Part shown: piece after piece, positions 52,645-60,681 of the stretch
How positions within the stretch are numbered: position 1 is the first letter of the stretch
Layout of the letters: every line of letters begins with the position of its first letter
Source of the DNA: Bacillus benzoevorans
Lineage (GTDB): Bacteria > Bacillota > Bacilli > Bacillales > Cytobacillaceae
Assembly (NCBI RefSeq): GCF_014207535.1
Contig: NZ_JACHGK010000011.1
Coordinates: 1 to 64,000 of the forward strand
Direction: 5' to 3'
Length of the DNA: 64,000 nucleotides
Program-made: the position numbers and the translations under genes
Notes under the pieces: model-generated
What the model was told of the DNA's origin: nothing
What the model saw: the letters and a program-made list of their open reading frames with translations, nothing else
The model's database searches: none

Positions 52645-53862
52645 CTACTTATTTCGGATTGGCGGTGCCGTTTCCTCAGGGGTTAATTCGCGGATCAGCA
52701 CCGGAACCGGATAATTAACGCCCTCCTTTTTCTCTAATTTAATCGCATAAAGTGTTTGCAGTGCCTGATGATCCTCTTTTCTGAAGGTCATTTTTCCTTT
52801 AGCCGTTTCAAAACTCATTCCTTCCATTGTCTCGATTAATTTCGCACTGTCTGTATTGCCCTCCGTTTTCTTCACCGCTTCAACGATGGCAATCGCGGCA
52901 CTCATGCCGCCCGGTGTAAATAAATCTGGCACATCACCGTTAAAACGCTTCTTATGTTCTGCAACGAGCCAGTCATTTACTTCATTTTGCGGGAGCTGAT
53001 GATAATAAACGGTAAAACCCTCCATCCCAATAAGCGGCTCCATTGTACTTAGAGCTGCGATATCAGGGGCTCCAGTGGATATTTTAATCCCTTTATCCTG
53101 AACCTTCATATCGGCTATTTGGTTCCATGGTGTATTGGCCCCTGCCCAGATGACAAATAAATAGTCAGGCTTAGCATCAATCACCTTCTGTACATTGGAT
53201 GTGAAATCTGTTGCCACCGGGTCTGCATATTCTTCGTGAATAATCTCAGCTCCCAGCTTGACAGCGCTTTCCTTAAATGCCGCAACTCCATCGCGTCCAA
53301 AGGAATTATCAGGAGCAAGCGTAACAATTTTTACGCCCTTTTCTGCGATGGCAGCAGCCCCAGCAACAGCATCCTGTGAGGAATTGCGCGCAGTGCGAAA
53401 AATGTATGGATTAAACTCAGATCCGGTGATACTGTCGGCAACCGCCGGCTCAACAACCATTATGGTTTCATACTCTTCGGCAAGCGGCAGCACAGCCAGC
53501 GTATCACCACTGCTTGACGAACCGACAAGAAAATCAACCCCATCCTCTTCTAATAGCTTTGTCGCCTTTTGTACAGCGACCTCTGGCTTTGTTTCTGTAT
53601 CCTCCACAATATATTCAATTTTGCGTCCTGCGACTGTCCTTGTTCCCCCGGTTGCATAATCTAAACCGAGTTCAAACCCACGAACCGTTTGTTCACCGTA
53701 AGATTCCAAGGCACCGGTTCGTGATGCCAAAACACCAATTTTAATCGCCTCTTGATTGGAATTGTTCTCATTTCCTTCTGTTTTTTCGGAACTACAGGCA
53801 CTGGCAATAACCATGACAAACAGCACAATCACCATAACAAAACGATGCTTTAATGTTTTCAT
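52645..53862 (-). CDS. Amino-acid/amide-type ABC substrate-binding lipoprotein (LivJ-like)
   Basis: Extracellular lipoprotein of 405 aa. The signal peptide has a basic N-terminus, a hydrophobic core and the lipobox ASAC (about residues 17-20). A Ser/Asn/Glu-rich linker follows. The periplasmic-binding fold type I begins IKIGVLASRTGALESYGEQTVRG, with FLVGSSSSGDTLAVLPLAEEY in the ligand cleft region. The start ATG 53862 lies eight bases behind AGGAGG, and the longer frame is rejected. Relatives bind amino acids, amides or aromatic and short-chain acids. The ligand is open. First gene of the importer operon. Confidence 0.9.
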   Translation of the reverse strand: MKTLKHRFVMVIVLFVMVIASACSSEKTEGNENNSNQEAIKIGVLASRTGALESYGEQTVRGFELGLDYATGGTRTVAGRKIEYIVEDTETKPEVAVQKATKLLEEDGVDFLVGSSSSGDTLAVLPLAEEYETIMVVEPAVADSITGSEFNPYIFRTARNSSQDAVAGAAAIAEKGVKIVTLAPDNSFGRDGVAAFKESAVKLGAEIIHEEYADPVATDFTSNVQKVIDAKPDYLFVIWAGANTPWNQIADMKVQDKGIKISTGAPDIAALSTMEPLIGMEGFTVYYHQLPQNEVNDWLVAEHKKRFNGDVPDLFTPGGMSAAIAIVEAVKKTEGNTDSAKLIETMEGMSFETAKGKMTFRKEDHQALQTLYAIKLEKKEGVNYPVPVLIRELTPEETAPPIRNK

Positions 53863-54064
53863 TCTCTTCCTCCTAATTTTGAATATTCTGATTTTAATAC
53901 ACAAGACTTATTCGACAAACTTTTATTTAATTTCTTGTATACTAAAAGAACAGAATGAGAACCTGATATAATATAGTTATCCAGCTTATTTATATATTTT
54001 ACATTGACAATCTATTCACCTGCTAAACTGAGGAAATACTTGATACAATAATAGGAGTATGGTT

Positions 54065-54418
54065 ATGTATTATTATTTTGTTGAAGAAAAAATTAAAAAA
54101 GCTGTGGAAGACGGAGAATTCGATCATCTTCCCGGTAAAGGAAAACCGCTTGACTTAACAGATGATATGCCGGGACTGTCTCCTGAACTGAAAATGGTCT
54201 ACAAAGTACTGAAAAATGCAGGCTATCTTACTGAAACGAAGGATACAGAACAAGAAAAGATAACGTTTAAAGATTTATACACTAGTGCAACGGATGGTCA
54301 TGTTCAGGCAAATTATCAGAAACGGATGGAATTCTATGAAATGATTAAAAATCGTAAACTCAACCGTAACAAAACATTTCATTCATATGCCGAAAAAATT
54401 TTCAAAAAGTTTTTTTAG
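54065..54418 (+). CDS. DUF1992 (DnaJ-C28-like) protein
   Basis: A 117-aa cytosolic protein with the DUF1992 hallmark near the N-terminus: EEKIKKAVEDGEFDHLPGKG followed by KPLDLTDD. The rest is helical and basic at the C-terminus. The domain is shared with human DNAJC28 but its role is unknown. The start is the ATG at 54065, seven bases behind GGAG. The ATG two codons earlier touches the ribosome site. A terminator follows. Confidence 0.85.
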   Translation: MYYYFVEEKIKKAVEDGEFDHLPGKGKPLDLTDDMPGLSPELKMVYKVLKNAGYLTETKDTEQEKITFKDLYTSATDGHVQANYQKRMEFYEMIKNRKLNRNKTFHSYAEKIFKKFF

Positions 54419-54422
54419 CAGC

Positions 54423-54448
54423 AACCGGCCTATGTGTCGGTTTTTTTT
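54423..54448 (+). terminator. Terminator of the DUF1992 gene
   Basis: AACCG and CGGTT form the base of a hairpin followed by six further T residues, directly behind the stop codon. Confidence 0.75.
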
Positions 54449-54479
54449 CGTAGAAGGTGCTTTCATAGTGTTGCACAGA

Positions 54480-54508
54480 TTGACAAACAGGCGATAATAT
54501 CCTACTAT
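54480..54508 (+). promoter_or_regulatory. Promoter of the EamA gene at 54568
   Basis: TTGACA (54480-54485) and TACTAT (54503-54508) are 17 bp apart. A TATAAT lies three bases further on. The start codon is 60 nt downstream. Confidence 0.5.
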
Positions 54509-54567
54509 AATAGCATTTTCAATGATAGACAGATTTTTATGAGAAACAGTATTAGGAGGATTACAAA

Positions 54568-55479
54568 TTGATGAAACGAGGGCTGGGACTGCTCCTTATT
54601 GCAACGATTCTTTGGGGTGGAAATTATATTTGCGGACGGTTTCTTGGGCCTTCTTTGCCTGCAACACTATTGAATACGATCCGCTGGACAATCTCAACAT
54701 TGATTCTTTTCGGAATTCTTTCCCTTAATCATAAGAGATTGCCATTGTTTAAAGAGTGGAAGAAATTTGCCCTGCTTGGTTTTACAGGGATCTTTGCATT
54801 TTCCACATTAAATTACTTAGCTCTACGATCGATCAGCGCCTCACAGGCAGGGATGATTTCAGCTGGTACACCGATTGCCATTCTTCTATTTACACCTTTT
54901 GTACTGAAGGAAAACATCAGCCGAAAAGCCTGGATTTGTGCCTTTATCTCCATTTTCGGCGTGATCATCCTCTTTCAGGGACAAAATAACGCAGCTGCCG
55001 GCGGCTCCCTTTTGGGAAATATCGAAATGGTATTAGCCTGCCTGGCCTGGGGAATCTACACCGTACTTGGGAAAAAATTCAGCAAAGAAATAGATCCGCT
55101 GACGCAAACGGCAGGGGCTGCTTTTTTTGGCACCATTTTCAGTGCGATCAGCTGCATTGGTACAGTGGATGCCGACATGATCCAAATGAATCTCCCTGTT
55201 ATTTTGAGCATTCTTTACGTCAGTACCCTGGCTTCAGTCGGTGCCTATCTGGCATGGAATGCAGGAGTCAAGATCGTCGGCGCCAGTCAGGCAGCTCCTT
55301 ATATCAACATGCTGCCGGTATGGACCGTTGTCTTCGGTGTCATTCTGTTAAATGAACAAATATCCCTTTTATCCGGTATCGGCGGTGTCATCACTATTAT
55401 CGGAGCCGTATTAGCAACCATGGAACGCGGCTATTTTCGTTCCTTGTTTAAAAGACATACAATTGAAAAGCGTATTTAA
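54568..55479 (+). CDS. EamA/DMT-family transporter
   Basis: Ten-segment membrane protein of 303 aa with two EamA repeats (about 5-135 and 150-285) and a basic cytosolic tail. LLLIATILWGGNYICGRFLG and SISASQAGMISAGTPIAILL are typical. Members export amino acids or other metabolites. The start is TTG (54568, eight bases behind AGGAGG) or the ATG that follows at once. The function is not resolved further. Confidence 0.85.
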   Translation: MMKRGLGLLLIATILWGGNYICGRFLGPSLPATLLNTIRWTISTLILFGILSLNHKRLPLFKEWKKFALLGFTGIFAFSTLNYLALRSISASQAGMISAGTPIAILLFTPFVLKENISRKAWICAFISIFGVIILFQGQNNAAAGGSLLGNIEMVLACLAWGIYTVLGKKFSKEIDPLTQTAGAAFFGTIFSAISCIGTVDADMIQMNLPVILSILYVSTLASVGAYLAWNAGVKIVGASQAAPYINMLPVWTVVFGVILLNEQISLLSGIGGVITIIGAVLATMERGYFRSLFKRHTIEKRI

Positions 55480-55491
55480 TGTATATGAAAA

Positions 55492-55520
55492 ACCTGCCCT
55501 AATCACTTTTAAGGGCAGGT
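55492..55520 (+). terminator. Hairpin behind the EamA gene
   Basis: ACCTGCCCT and AGGGCAGGT form a 9-bp perfect stem with an 11-nt loop. A T tract is missing on the plus strand, while TTTTTCAT follows on the minus strand. Confidence 0.55.
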
Positions 55521-55587
55521 CCGTATCTGCTTCTACATTCTTTACAAGTAAATCCTACTTGTAAGTATCTTCAGGAGGTGATAATCA

Positions 55588-56217
55588 TTGGATCCCACAA
55601 AAAAATCTACGAAGGATAAAATCCTTGAATTATTGAAAAAAGACGGCTTATTGTCAGTTAATGACCTGACAGAGCGTTTAAATATTACACATATGGCAGT
55701 AAGAAAACATCTTACGCAGTTAGAAAAAGATGCATTAATTCAAGTAAGCGAACTGAAGCAGCCTGTCGGCAGACCATTGCGAATCTATTCATTAACAGAA
55801 ATAGGAGAAAGATTATTTTCCAAAAATTATGAAGGGATTACACTCGAATTTCTCCGTTATTTGCAAGAACTCCACGGACCAGAATCCATTGACATATTAT
55901 TTAATAAGCGCGAGGAGAGGATGACAACGGAACTAAGCACAAAATTAAACCCTTTTTCTAAAACTGAAAAGGTGAAGCAACTGACAAGGCTCCAGAATGA
56001 AAAAGGCTATATGGCCGACCTGATTCAAACCGCCCCTGAAACATTTGAACTGATAGAACATAACTGTCCCATTTTGGCAGTTGCTCAAGTTTACACTATC
56101 GCCTGCACCTGCGAAACAAATATGCTGAAAAAGGTGCTGCAAACCGATAATATAACTCGAGAATCCTGCAAAACGGATGGCAGCCATCATTGTCGATTCT
56201 CCATTAAATTCAAATAA
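55588..56217 (+). CDS. SufR-like winged-helix regulator with C-terminal Cys cluster
   Basis: DNA-binding regulator of 209 aa. The N-terminal winged helix (about 8-80) has the recognition part NDLTERLNITHMAVRKHLTQ and the wing QPVGRPLRIYSLTE. The C-terminal domain carries C160, C173, C175, C194 and C202. The segment EHNCPILAVAQVY..AC resembles SufR and related iron-sulfur sensors, where Cys bind a [4Fe-4S] cluster. It starts with TTG behind AGGAGGTG. No suf genes are in the window. Targets are unknown. It might act on its own or the neighbouring EamA gene. Confidence 0.82.
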   Translation: MDPTKKSTKDKILELLKKDGLLSVNDLTERLNITHMAVRKHLTQLEKDALIQVSELKQPVGRPLRIYSLTEIGERLFSKNYEGITLEFLRYLQELHGPESIDILFNKREERMTTELSTKLNPFSKTEKVKQLTRLQNEKGYMADLIQTAPETFELIEHNCPILAVAQVYTIACTCETNMLKKVLQTDNITRESCKTDGSHHCRFSIKFK

Positions 56218-56259
56218 AAAAGGCTCACTGCAGCGTTCATCTGCAAGGGAGCCCTTTTT
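56216..56259 (+). terminator. Terminator of the SufR-like gene
   Basis: GGCTC and GAGCC form the base, with an inner TGCA/TGCA pairing, and CTTTTT follows. A-rich sequence on the other side makes it usable by the convergent gene. Confidence 0.75.
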
Positions 56260-56268
56260 AATATAAGC

Positions 56269-56565
56269 CTATTCTGATTTAGTATACTGATATTCAATTT
56301 CATCCTTTTTTTCATGATAATCGACATGTAAATCATGTCCGGCAAAATACCACAGATCAGACTCCTCTACAAAAAATATAATTCCTTCTGCCAAAGTGCT
56401 TGCTGCCATGTCAATTGGCTCGTCTTTTGTAAACCCCAAAGAGAAAGTTTCCTGTACCGGGCTGGATCCGTAAAATTGGATATAAAATCTGACATAGTCA
56501 CCTTGTTTTAATTCCATTTCTTCTTTAAACCATTGGCTCGCCCGTTCACTTATTACTATTTTCAT
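56269..56565 (-). CDS. HesB/YneR-family protein
   Basis: A 98-aa small acidic protein related to the HesB/IscA fold and to B. subtilis YneR (95 aa). MKIVISERASQWFKEEMELK and VRFYIQFYGSSPVQETFSLGF match that family. The three conserved Cys of true IscA scaffolds are absent, so iron-sulfur assembly is unlikely. The start ATG 56565 lies six bases behind GGAGGAG. The longer frame is rejected. It converges on the SufR-like gene. Its actual role is unknown. Confidence 0.82.
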   Translation of the reverse strand: MKIVISERASQWFKEEMELKQGDYVRFYIQFYGSSPVQETFSLGFTKDEPIDMAASTLAEGIIFFVEESDLWYFAGHDLHVDYHEKKDEIEYQYTKSE

Positions 56566-56673
56566 GAGAAACTCCTCCTGTTGAATAGTTAAAAACAATA
56601 TAGAGATTCGCTTCTTCCCTATTATTTCATGAAGCTGATTATTTTATCTTCATTTCTGTGACGGTGCTGCAAA

Positions 56674-56705
56674 ATAAAACCTCCAGTACCTAATTTGGCT
56701 GGAGG
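56674..56705 (-). terminator. Terminator of the nucleotidase-like gene
   Basis: CCTCCAG and CTGGAGG form a 7-bp stem with a 12-nt loop, followed by TTTTATTTT on the minus strand. Confidence 0.75.
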
Positions 56706-56712
56706 CAATTGG

Positions 56713-57270
56713 TTAGAGAATTTTCATTAAATCAGACCATTCCATAATTCTTGGTATATCGAGATGACGATTATAGGATTGGTCCTTCACATATACTTTT
56801 AATGAATCCTGATTCAAGGTATTTAATACGGCAGGTTTATCGTCAAAATAATAATCAAGGTCAAGCTCTTCAATAATATGAATTTTTTCTTCATCCTGCA
56901 TGCCATAAAAGAATCTTTCATCCCGCACAGGGAATCCTTTATCTATCATCCATTGTCTCGTCCGTTCCCCGTGTTTTTTCGGTCTTGCCGTAATATAGTA
57001 AATTTCATGTCCTCTTTTATCTAACTCCTGCAAAGTTTCAATCGCAGCCGGATATGGGGGACAATCGGTAAAATAGATCTCTTCCATTGAACTGATCCAC
57101 ATCTGTTTCCCCTGCTCGGCTGTTAAGTCAAAGATTTCATGGATATTTACTTTATCTAAGGCGTGGAAAGCCGCAATATCTACGTCCTTGCCAAGCTTTC
57201 TCGTATAAATATGAAATGCATGTTCTCTTAAGTTAATGAGTGTATCATCAATATCGAAGCCTAATTTCAT
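56713..57270 (-). CDS. HAD-family 5'-nucleotidase-like phosphatase (YqfW-like)
   Basis: A 185-aa HAD phosphatase. Motif I is FDIDDTLINL at the very N-terminus, motif II is the Thr in YYITARPKKHG, and the late acidic pair is in LDYYFDDKP. The NT5C-type deoxynucleotidase group is the best fit, as for B. subtilis YqfW. Likely substrates are nucleoside monophosphates or small sugar phosphates. It is monocistronic with its own terminator. The downstream strand neighbour is YneR-like. Confidence 0.82.
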   Translation of the reverse strand: MKLGFDIDDTLINLREHAFHIYTRKLGKDVDIAAFHALDKVNIHEIFDLTAEQGKQMWISSMEEIYFTDCPPYPAAIETLQELDKRGHEIYYITARPKKHGERTRQWMIDKGFPVRDERFFYGMQDEEKIHIIEELDLDYYFDDKPAVLNTLNQDSLKVYVKDQSYNRHLDIPRIMEWSDLMKIL

Positions 57271-57380
57271 TTTTCATCCCTCAGAAGTCTAGTTTTGTTT
57301 TAATCATATGTGGAATGGGGATGCAGGTCAAGAAATCCGAACTCATAAGACATGATGATAAGGGGATAGAATACAATATC

Positions 57381-57415
57381 AAAAGCCCCTGTTGCTTGTG
57401 GCAGCATTCAGGAGC
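57381..57415 (-). terminator. Terminator of the rrf2-yezD unit
   Basis: On the minus strand GCTCCTG and CAGGGGC pair (one U-G) with an inner GC/GC pair and a loop near CACAA, followed by TTTT. It lies about 70 nt behind yezD. Confidence 0.55.
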
Positions 57416-57484
57416 CTACTGTTGATCAATCAGCTTAAAATGATTAATTGATCGATTTACAAGGTGTGTTGCTCATGTCTCAGT

Positions 57485-57652
57485 TTAATTTTGAATGGCT
57501 TTTTTTAAACTAAAGCGATATTTTTCGCCTTTTTCAATTTGAGTAACTTGTGAATCATGAACGGTAATTTGAATGGTTCCATACTCGATATTTTCTAATA
57601 AACTAACAATTTTTTCGATGATCTCTTGATCAATTTTATTTTTTGAAGACAA
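57485..57652 (-). CDS. yezD: YezD-family (DUF2292) small protein, 55 aa
   Basis: Read directly from the minus strand: a TTG at 57652 nine bases behind AAGGAG opens a 55-codon frame ending at 57485. The product contains KIDQEIIEKIVSLLENIEYG followed by TIQITVHDSQVTQIEKGEKY, the DUF2292 pattern, and has the length of B. subtilis YezD. It overlaps the end of the Rrf2 gene by 17 nt, so it is the second gene of that operon. YezD proteins often accompany Rrf2 regulators and sulfur genes. Function unknown. Confidence 0.8.
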   Translation of the reverse strand: MSSKNKIDQEIIEKIVSLLENIEYGTIQITVHDSQVTQIEKGEKYRFSLKKAIQN

Positions 57653-58085
57653 CAAAATCCTCTCCTTTTAAAGAACTAACCCGATTCTCAAGTAAATCTT
57701 CCAGTGTTGTATGCTCAAGTACTAACGCTATGGTATCTCTAACAAGTGACCAAAGCGGCTTTAATTGGCAGCCAGGCTCCAGTTCACATGGTTCATATTT
57801 TGTCACGGATGCACAACCCATGGGAGAAAGCGGACCTTCCAATTGACGAACGACTTCCCCAATATTAATTTCACTCGGTTTTTTTCGGAGAAGGTATCCT
57901 CCACCTATCCCTCTTTTACTTGTTACAAAATCAAGCTTTTTTAGTTGCAGCAGAATTTTTTCAAGGTAATTATCAGTCACAAGCGTTCTCTTTGATATTT
58001 CTTCTATCGTCATGACATTCCCTTGATGCTGTCCTAATACGATCAGTGCTCTTAATGCATTTTCTCCCTTGCTGGATATCTTCAA
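57636..58085 (-). CDS. Rrf2/IscR-like transcriptional regulator
   Basis: A 149-aa winged-helix regulator. KISSKGENALRALIVL starts the DNA-binding domain. TIEEISKRTLVTDNYLEKIL is the recognition part and RGIGGGYLLRK the wing. Three Cys, C91-x8-C100-x5-C106, sit where IscR-type proteins bind an iron-sulfur cluster, unlike the Cys-free CymR. The start TTG at 58085 lies seven bases behind AGAGGAGG. The longer frame would cover the operator at 58101-58125. The operator is close to the IscR type 1 consensus, so autoregulation by cluster status is likely. Confidence 0.87.
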   Translation of the reverse strand: MKISSKGENALRALIVLGQHQGNVMTIEEISKRTLVTDNYLEKILLQLKKLDFVTSKRGIGGGYLLRKKPSEINIGEVVRQLEGPLSPMGCASVTKYEPCELEPGCQLKPLWSLVRDTIALVLEHTTLEDLLENRVSSLKGEDFVVFKK

Positions 58086-58100
58086 TTTTCTTCCTCCTCT

Positions 58101-58125
58101 AAAGTCGACTAAATCAGTCAACTTT
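58101..58125 (-). promoter_or_regulatory. IscR type 1-like operator of the rrf2 gene
   Basis: On the minus strand AAAGTTGACT and AGTCGACTTT flank GATTT. Compared with the E. coli IscR type 1 consensus (ATASYYGACT-RWWWY-AGTCRRSTAT), all but two outer bases fit. It lies 15 nt before the TTG start of the Rrf2 gene. Confidence 0.7.
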
Positions 58126-58468
58126 TAGTTGCGACGCTTTCCAGGAAAGTGAAGTTTATATTATCCCTTCTCCCCTAACTAAAAGTATAATGCATTGATC
58201 GATTATTCAGCTATATTCCTCAGATCCTTTTCCAATTAATAAATAAAAAGGATACAATTGTCTCAACAATCCTCTGTTTTCCAATTTGTTTAATTTTTTG
58301 ATTAATTTAAATTTTAATACCAATAATCCCTACCTGTCAACTGCATTTTATTTTATTTTATGATTAAATTTATTTTGTTCATTTTTATCTGAATCGTTTT
58401 CATTTTCACAAAACTAAAACGGTGTTAAAATGGTTTTTATGATAATGGAAAGGATTAGATGGTTAAAT
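58126..58468. other. AT-rich spacer, no gene seen
   Basis: About 340 nt between the divergent rrf2 and EamA genes. It must hold both promoters. GATAATATAAAC near 58150-58170 (minus) is a possible -10 zone for rrf2. No further structure is recognised. Confidence 0.5.
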
Positions 58469-59413
58469 ATGAATACGATGAAAATTTATTTAATCTTAGT
58501 TGTGAATATGGTATTTTGGGGATTTAATATCTCCTTTGTAAAAATCATTGTCGATCGCGTACCGCCTGTCACCGCTACATCCTTTCGCCTTTTCATTGCA
58601 GCAGTCACTGTCTTTCTAATCCTTGGTTTGACACGGCGTGTTCGTTTTCCGCATAAAAACGAATGGGGATATATGTTTGGCGGTTCCTTAACAAGTATTG
58701 TCTCGCACCATTTTTTCTTATCGATCGGATTAACGCAAACATCTGCTATGAATGCAGGTTTAATTTTAGGAATGGGGCCGCTTATTACGGTATTGTTATC
58801 TTTTGTTTTTTTTAAAAAGAAACCCACCCTTATCACTGCACTTGGCTTTATTTTAGGAAGCGCGGGGGTCAGCCTGACCGTTCTCTTTGGCAGCGGAAAA
58901 CTGCAAGGGATTAATCTGGGGGATTTCGAAGTATTTCTATCTATCTTCGTGCAAGCCTTTGGTTTTATTTTAATCAATAAAGCAGCGAAAACAATGGACT
59001 CGGTGCTCTTAACCGCTTATATGCTGCTCATCGCTTCCATTTTCTTATTTTTTGTCAGTTTGAGGATGGAACCAACCGGTTTCACAGCGTTTGTAAAAGG
59101 ATTTCCTTCGATCTGGGTGATATTTTTTCTTTCAGCGGTTCTGTCAACAGGTCTGGGGCAAATGATTTATAATTATGCCATCGGTCAAGTCGGGGCAGCC
59201 ACAGCATCCATTTTTCTAAACCTTAATACCCTATTCTCGGTTATCGGTGCTGCACTGTTTCTTCAGGAGGCGATTAAAGCCGCTCACTTCATAGGATTTG
59301 TATTAATCGTCACTGGCGTTATCATGGGGTCTGGAACTTTAGAGACCTTCATTAGACAACAGCGAAAAAAGAAAGTCCAATTACCCCAATCGGTGAAAGC
59401 ATCCAATCACTAA
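58469..59413 (+). CDS. EamA/DMT-family transporter
   Basis: A ten-segment membrane protein with two EamA repeats (about residues 5-140 and 155-290) and a basic C-terminal tail. YLILVVNMVFWGFNISFVKII and LTQTSAMNAGLILGMGPLITVL are family features. The start is uncertain. I use the ATG at 58469. Another at 58478 and upstream frames to 58430 exist, none with a strong ribosome site. Substrate unknown. Confidence 0.82.
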   Translation: MNTMKIYLILVVNMVFWGFNISFVKIIVDRVPPVTATSFRLFIAAVTVFLILGLTRRVRFPHKNEWGYMFGGSLTSIVSHHFFLSIGLTQTSAMNAGLILGMGPLITVLLSFVFFKKKPTLITALGFILGSAGVSLTVLFGSGKLQGINLGDFEVFLSIFVQAFGFILINKAAKTMDSVLLTAYMLLIASIFLFFVSLRMEPTGFTAFVKGFPSIWVIFFLSAVLSTGLGQMIYNYAIGQVGAATASIFLNLNTLFSVIGAALFLQEAIKAAHFIGFVLIVTGVIMGSGTLETFIRQQRKKKVQLPQSVKASNH

Positions 59414-59470
59414 GACACAGGGGCCGTGCCAGGGCTAGTGAACAGACACCTATCCTCATGACAGAAATCA

Positions 59471-59505
59471 AAAACCCGCCTATCAGAAACGATATAGCGG
59501 GTTTT
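59471..59505. terminator. Bidirectional terminator between EamA and the DUF3784 gene
   Basis: AAAACCCGC and GCGGGTTTT form a 9-bp perfect stem with a 17-nt loop. It serves the plus-strand EamA gene and the minus-strand gene that ends at 59589. Confidence 0.8.
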
Positions 59506-59588
59506 GCAACAAAGCAATAATATATGGAATGGGGTTCAGGTCAAATGAGGACTCCACGGACATTCTATTTTAAGGTTATCCTAACTGG

Positions 59589-60314
59589 TTAAATTCCCGC
59601 TTTCTTGCTTAATTGTTCATACCAGTTCTTTGTTTGTTCTGCACTCTCTCCATTGATAAAGATATTTTTATCATTCACTTTGATATACATAATCGGCCTA
59701 GCGTTATGATGAATAAAAAGCAGACTGCTGTCATAACCCTCAACCGTAAAATAACCTTTAGCCATCGTTTGCATGCCAAATCCATTTTCTTTCCATTTCA
59801 CTTTTGGCATCTCAGCAAGCAGTTGAATCTGCTCAATATCAGCCATTTCCCATTGATCGCCATAGACACCGGAAATGGAGAACTGTTCCTCCCCTATTGT
59901 TAATTCATAATCCTGATATCCAAGGGACATGATAATGGTCACAAAACTCACGACAAGGACAAAAAGTGACGAACTGATCCAATAGCTGCGCTTTCGCTTT
60001 TTCGCAACCTCATATTTGCTTAGAAAAATAAAACCACCTAAAAGAAATAAAAGCATAAAGCCGAACTGAACCTCTATAGTATAGCGAAATGGGGTAAAGA
60101 TGAGCGGCAGGAGAAGCAGCATTCCAAATGCTGTCAAGATAAGCAGTGAACCCGTTTTCTGTGGATATCCGTTAAAGATTAACTGTTCCTGCTCTTCTTT
60201 TGGGCGGTTCACAAAGCCTGATATAAGCCCGTATTTTTTGCGATAACGAATCAGCCAGCCCAAGACAATGAACAGAACGATCACAAACAATTCAACAGCA
60301 AATAGAATCCACAT
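59589..60314 (-). CDS. DUF3784/bacterial-PH-like membrane protein
   Basis: A 241-aa protein. One N-terminal segment plus GLISGFVNRPKEEQE matches the start of DUF3784 domains. Two helices follow at about 57-100 and another near 110-132. The C-terminal 100 residues are beta-rich (YELTIGEEQFSISGVYGDQW and so on) with a final helix, like a bacterial PH domain facing the outside or cytosol. Function unknown. It may act as an envelope sensor or scaffold. Ribosome site GGAGG precedes the ATG. Confidence 0.72.
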   Translation of the reverse strand: MWILFAVELFVIVLFIVLGWLIRYRKKYGLISGFVNRPKEEQEQLIFNGYPQKTGSLLILTAFGMLLLLPLIFTPFRYTIEVQFGFMLLFLLGGFIFLSKYEVAKKRKRSYWISSSLFVLVVSFVTIIMSLGYQDYELTIGEEQFSISGVYGDQWEMADIEQIQLLAEMPKVKWKENGFGMQTMAKGYFTVEGYDSSLLFIHHNARPIMYIKVNDKNIFINGESAEQTKNWYEQLSKKAGI

Positions 60315-60391
60315 TTTTAAGACCTCCTTTTAATAGTGACTATATTTGTAGATTAAACCATTTTTTTCCTCTACCCTTACTTTTATTATAC

Positions 60392-60420
60392 TTTATTTTC
60401 GGCAAAAAAAGTGCTATAAT
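60392..60420 (+). promoter_or_regulatory. Promoter of tRNA-Thr
   Basis: An extended -10 TGCTATAAT ends at 60420, with only a weak TTTATT at the -35 position. The tRNA starts 66 nt further on. Confidence 0.45.
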
Positions 60421-60485
60421 TAACCCCGTCTTATATAGTACTATTTAATCATTTTGATATACTACTTTACCTTCCTTAACCCTAC

Positions 60486-60558
60486 GCTGGTGTAGCTCAG
60501 CTGGTAGAGCACTTCACTCGTAATGAAGGGGTCGCAGGTTCAAGTCCTGTCTCCAGCA
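60486..60558 (+). tRNA. tRNA-Thr, anticodon CGT
   Basis: A 73-nt cloverleaf: acceptor GCTGGTG/CTCCAGC, D arm GCTC..GAGC, anticodon arm CTTCA-CTCGTAA-TGAAG giving CGT, and T arm GCAGG-TTCAAGT-CCTGT. The sixth acceptor pair is T-T. CCA is not encoded. It reads the ACG codon. It stands alone, followed by a terminator. Confidence 0.93.
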
Positions 60559-60577
60559 CTGTATCTATATGAACGGT

Positions 60578-60610
60578 AAGCCGTTTCACAGACCTTGTGA
60601 AGCGGTTTTT
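60578..60610 (+). terminator. Terminator of tRNA-Thr
   Basis: AGCCGTTTCAC and GTGAAGCGGTT form a stem with one G-T pair and a 7-nt loop, followed by TTTTT. Confidence 0.85.
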
Positions 60611-60681
60611 ATGTTACGATTAAACTATCTTTTTCGGAAGACTTAACAATATTTTATTTATAAAAGTGTGGTGGACCTTAC

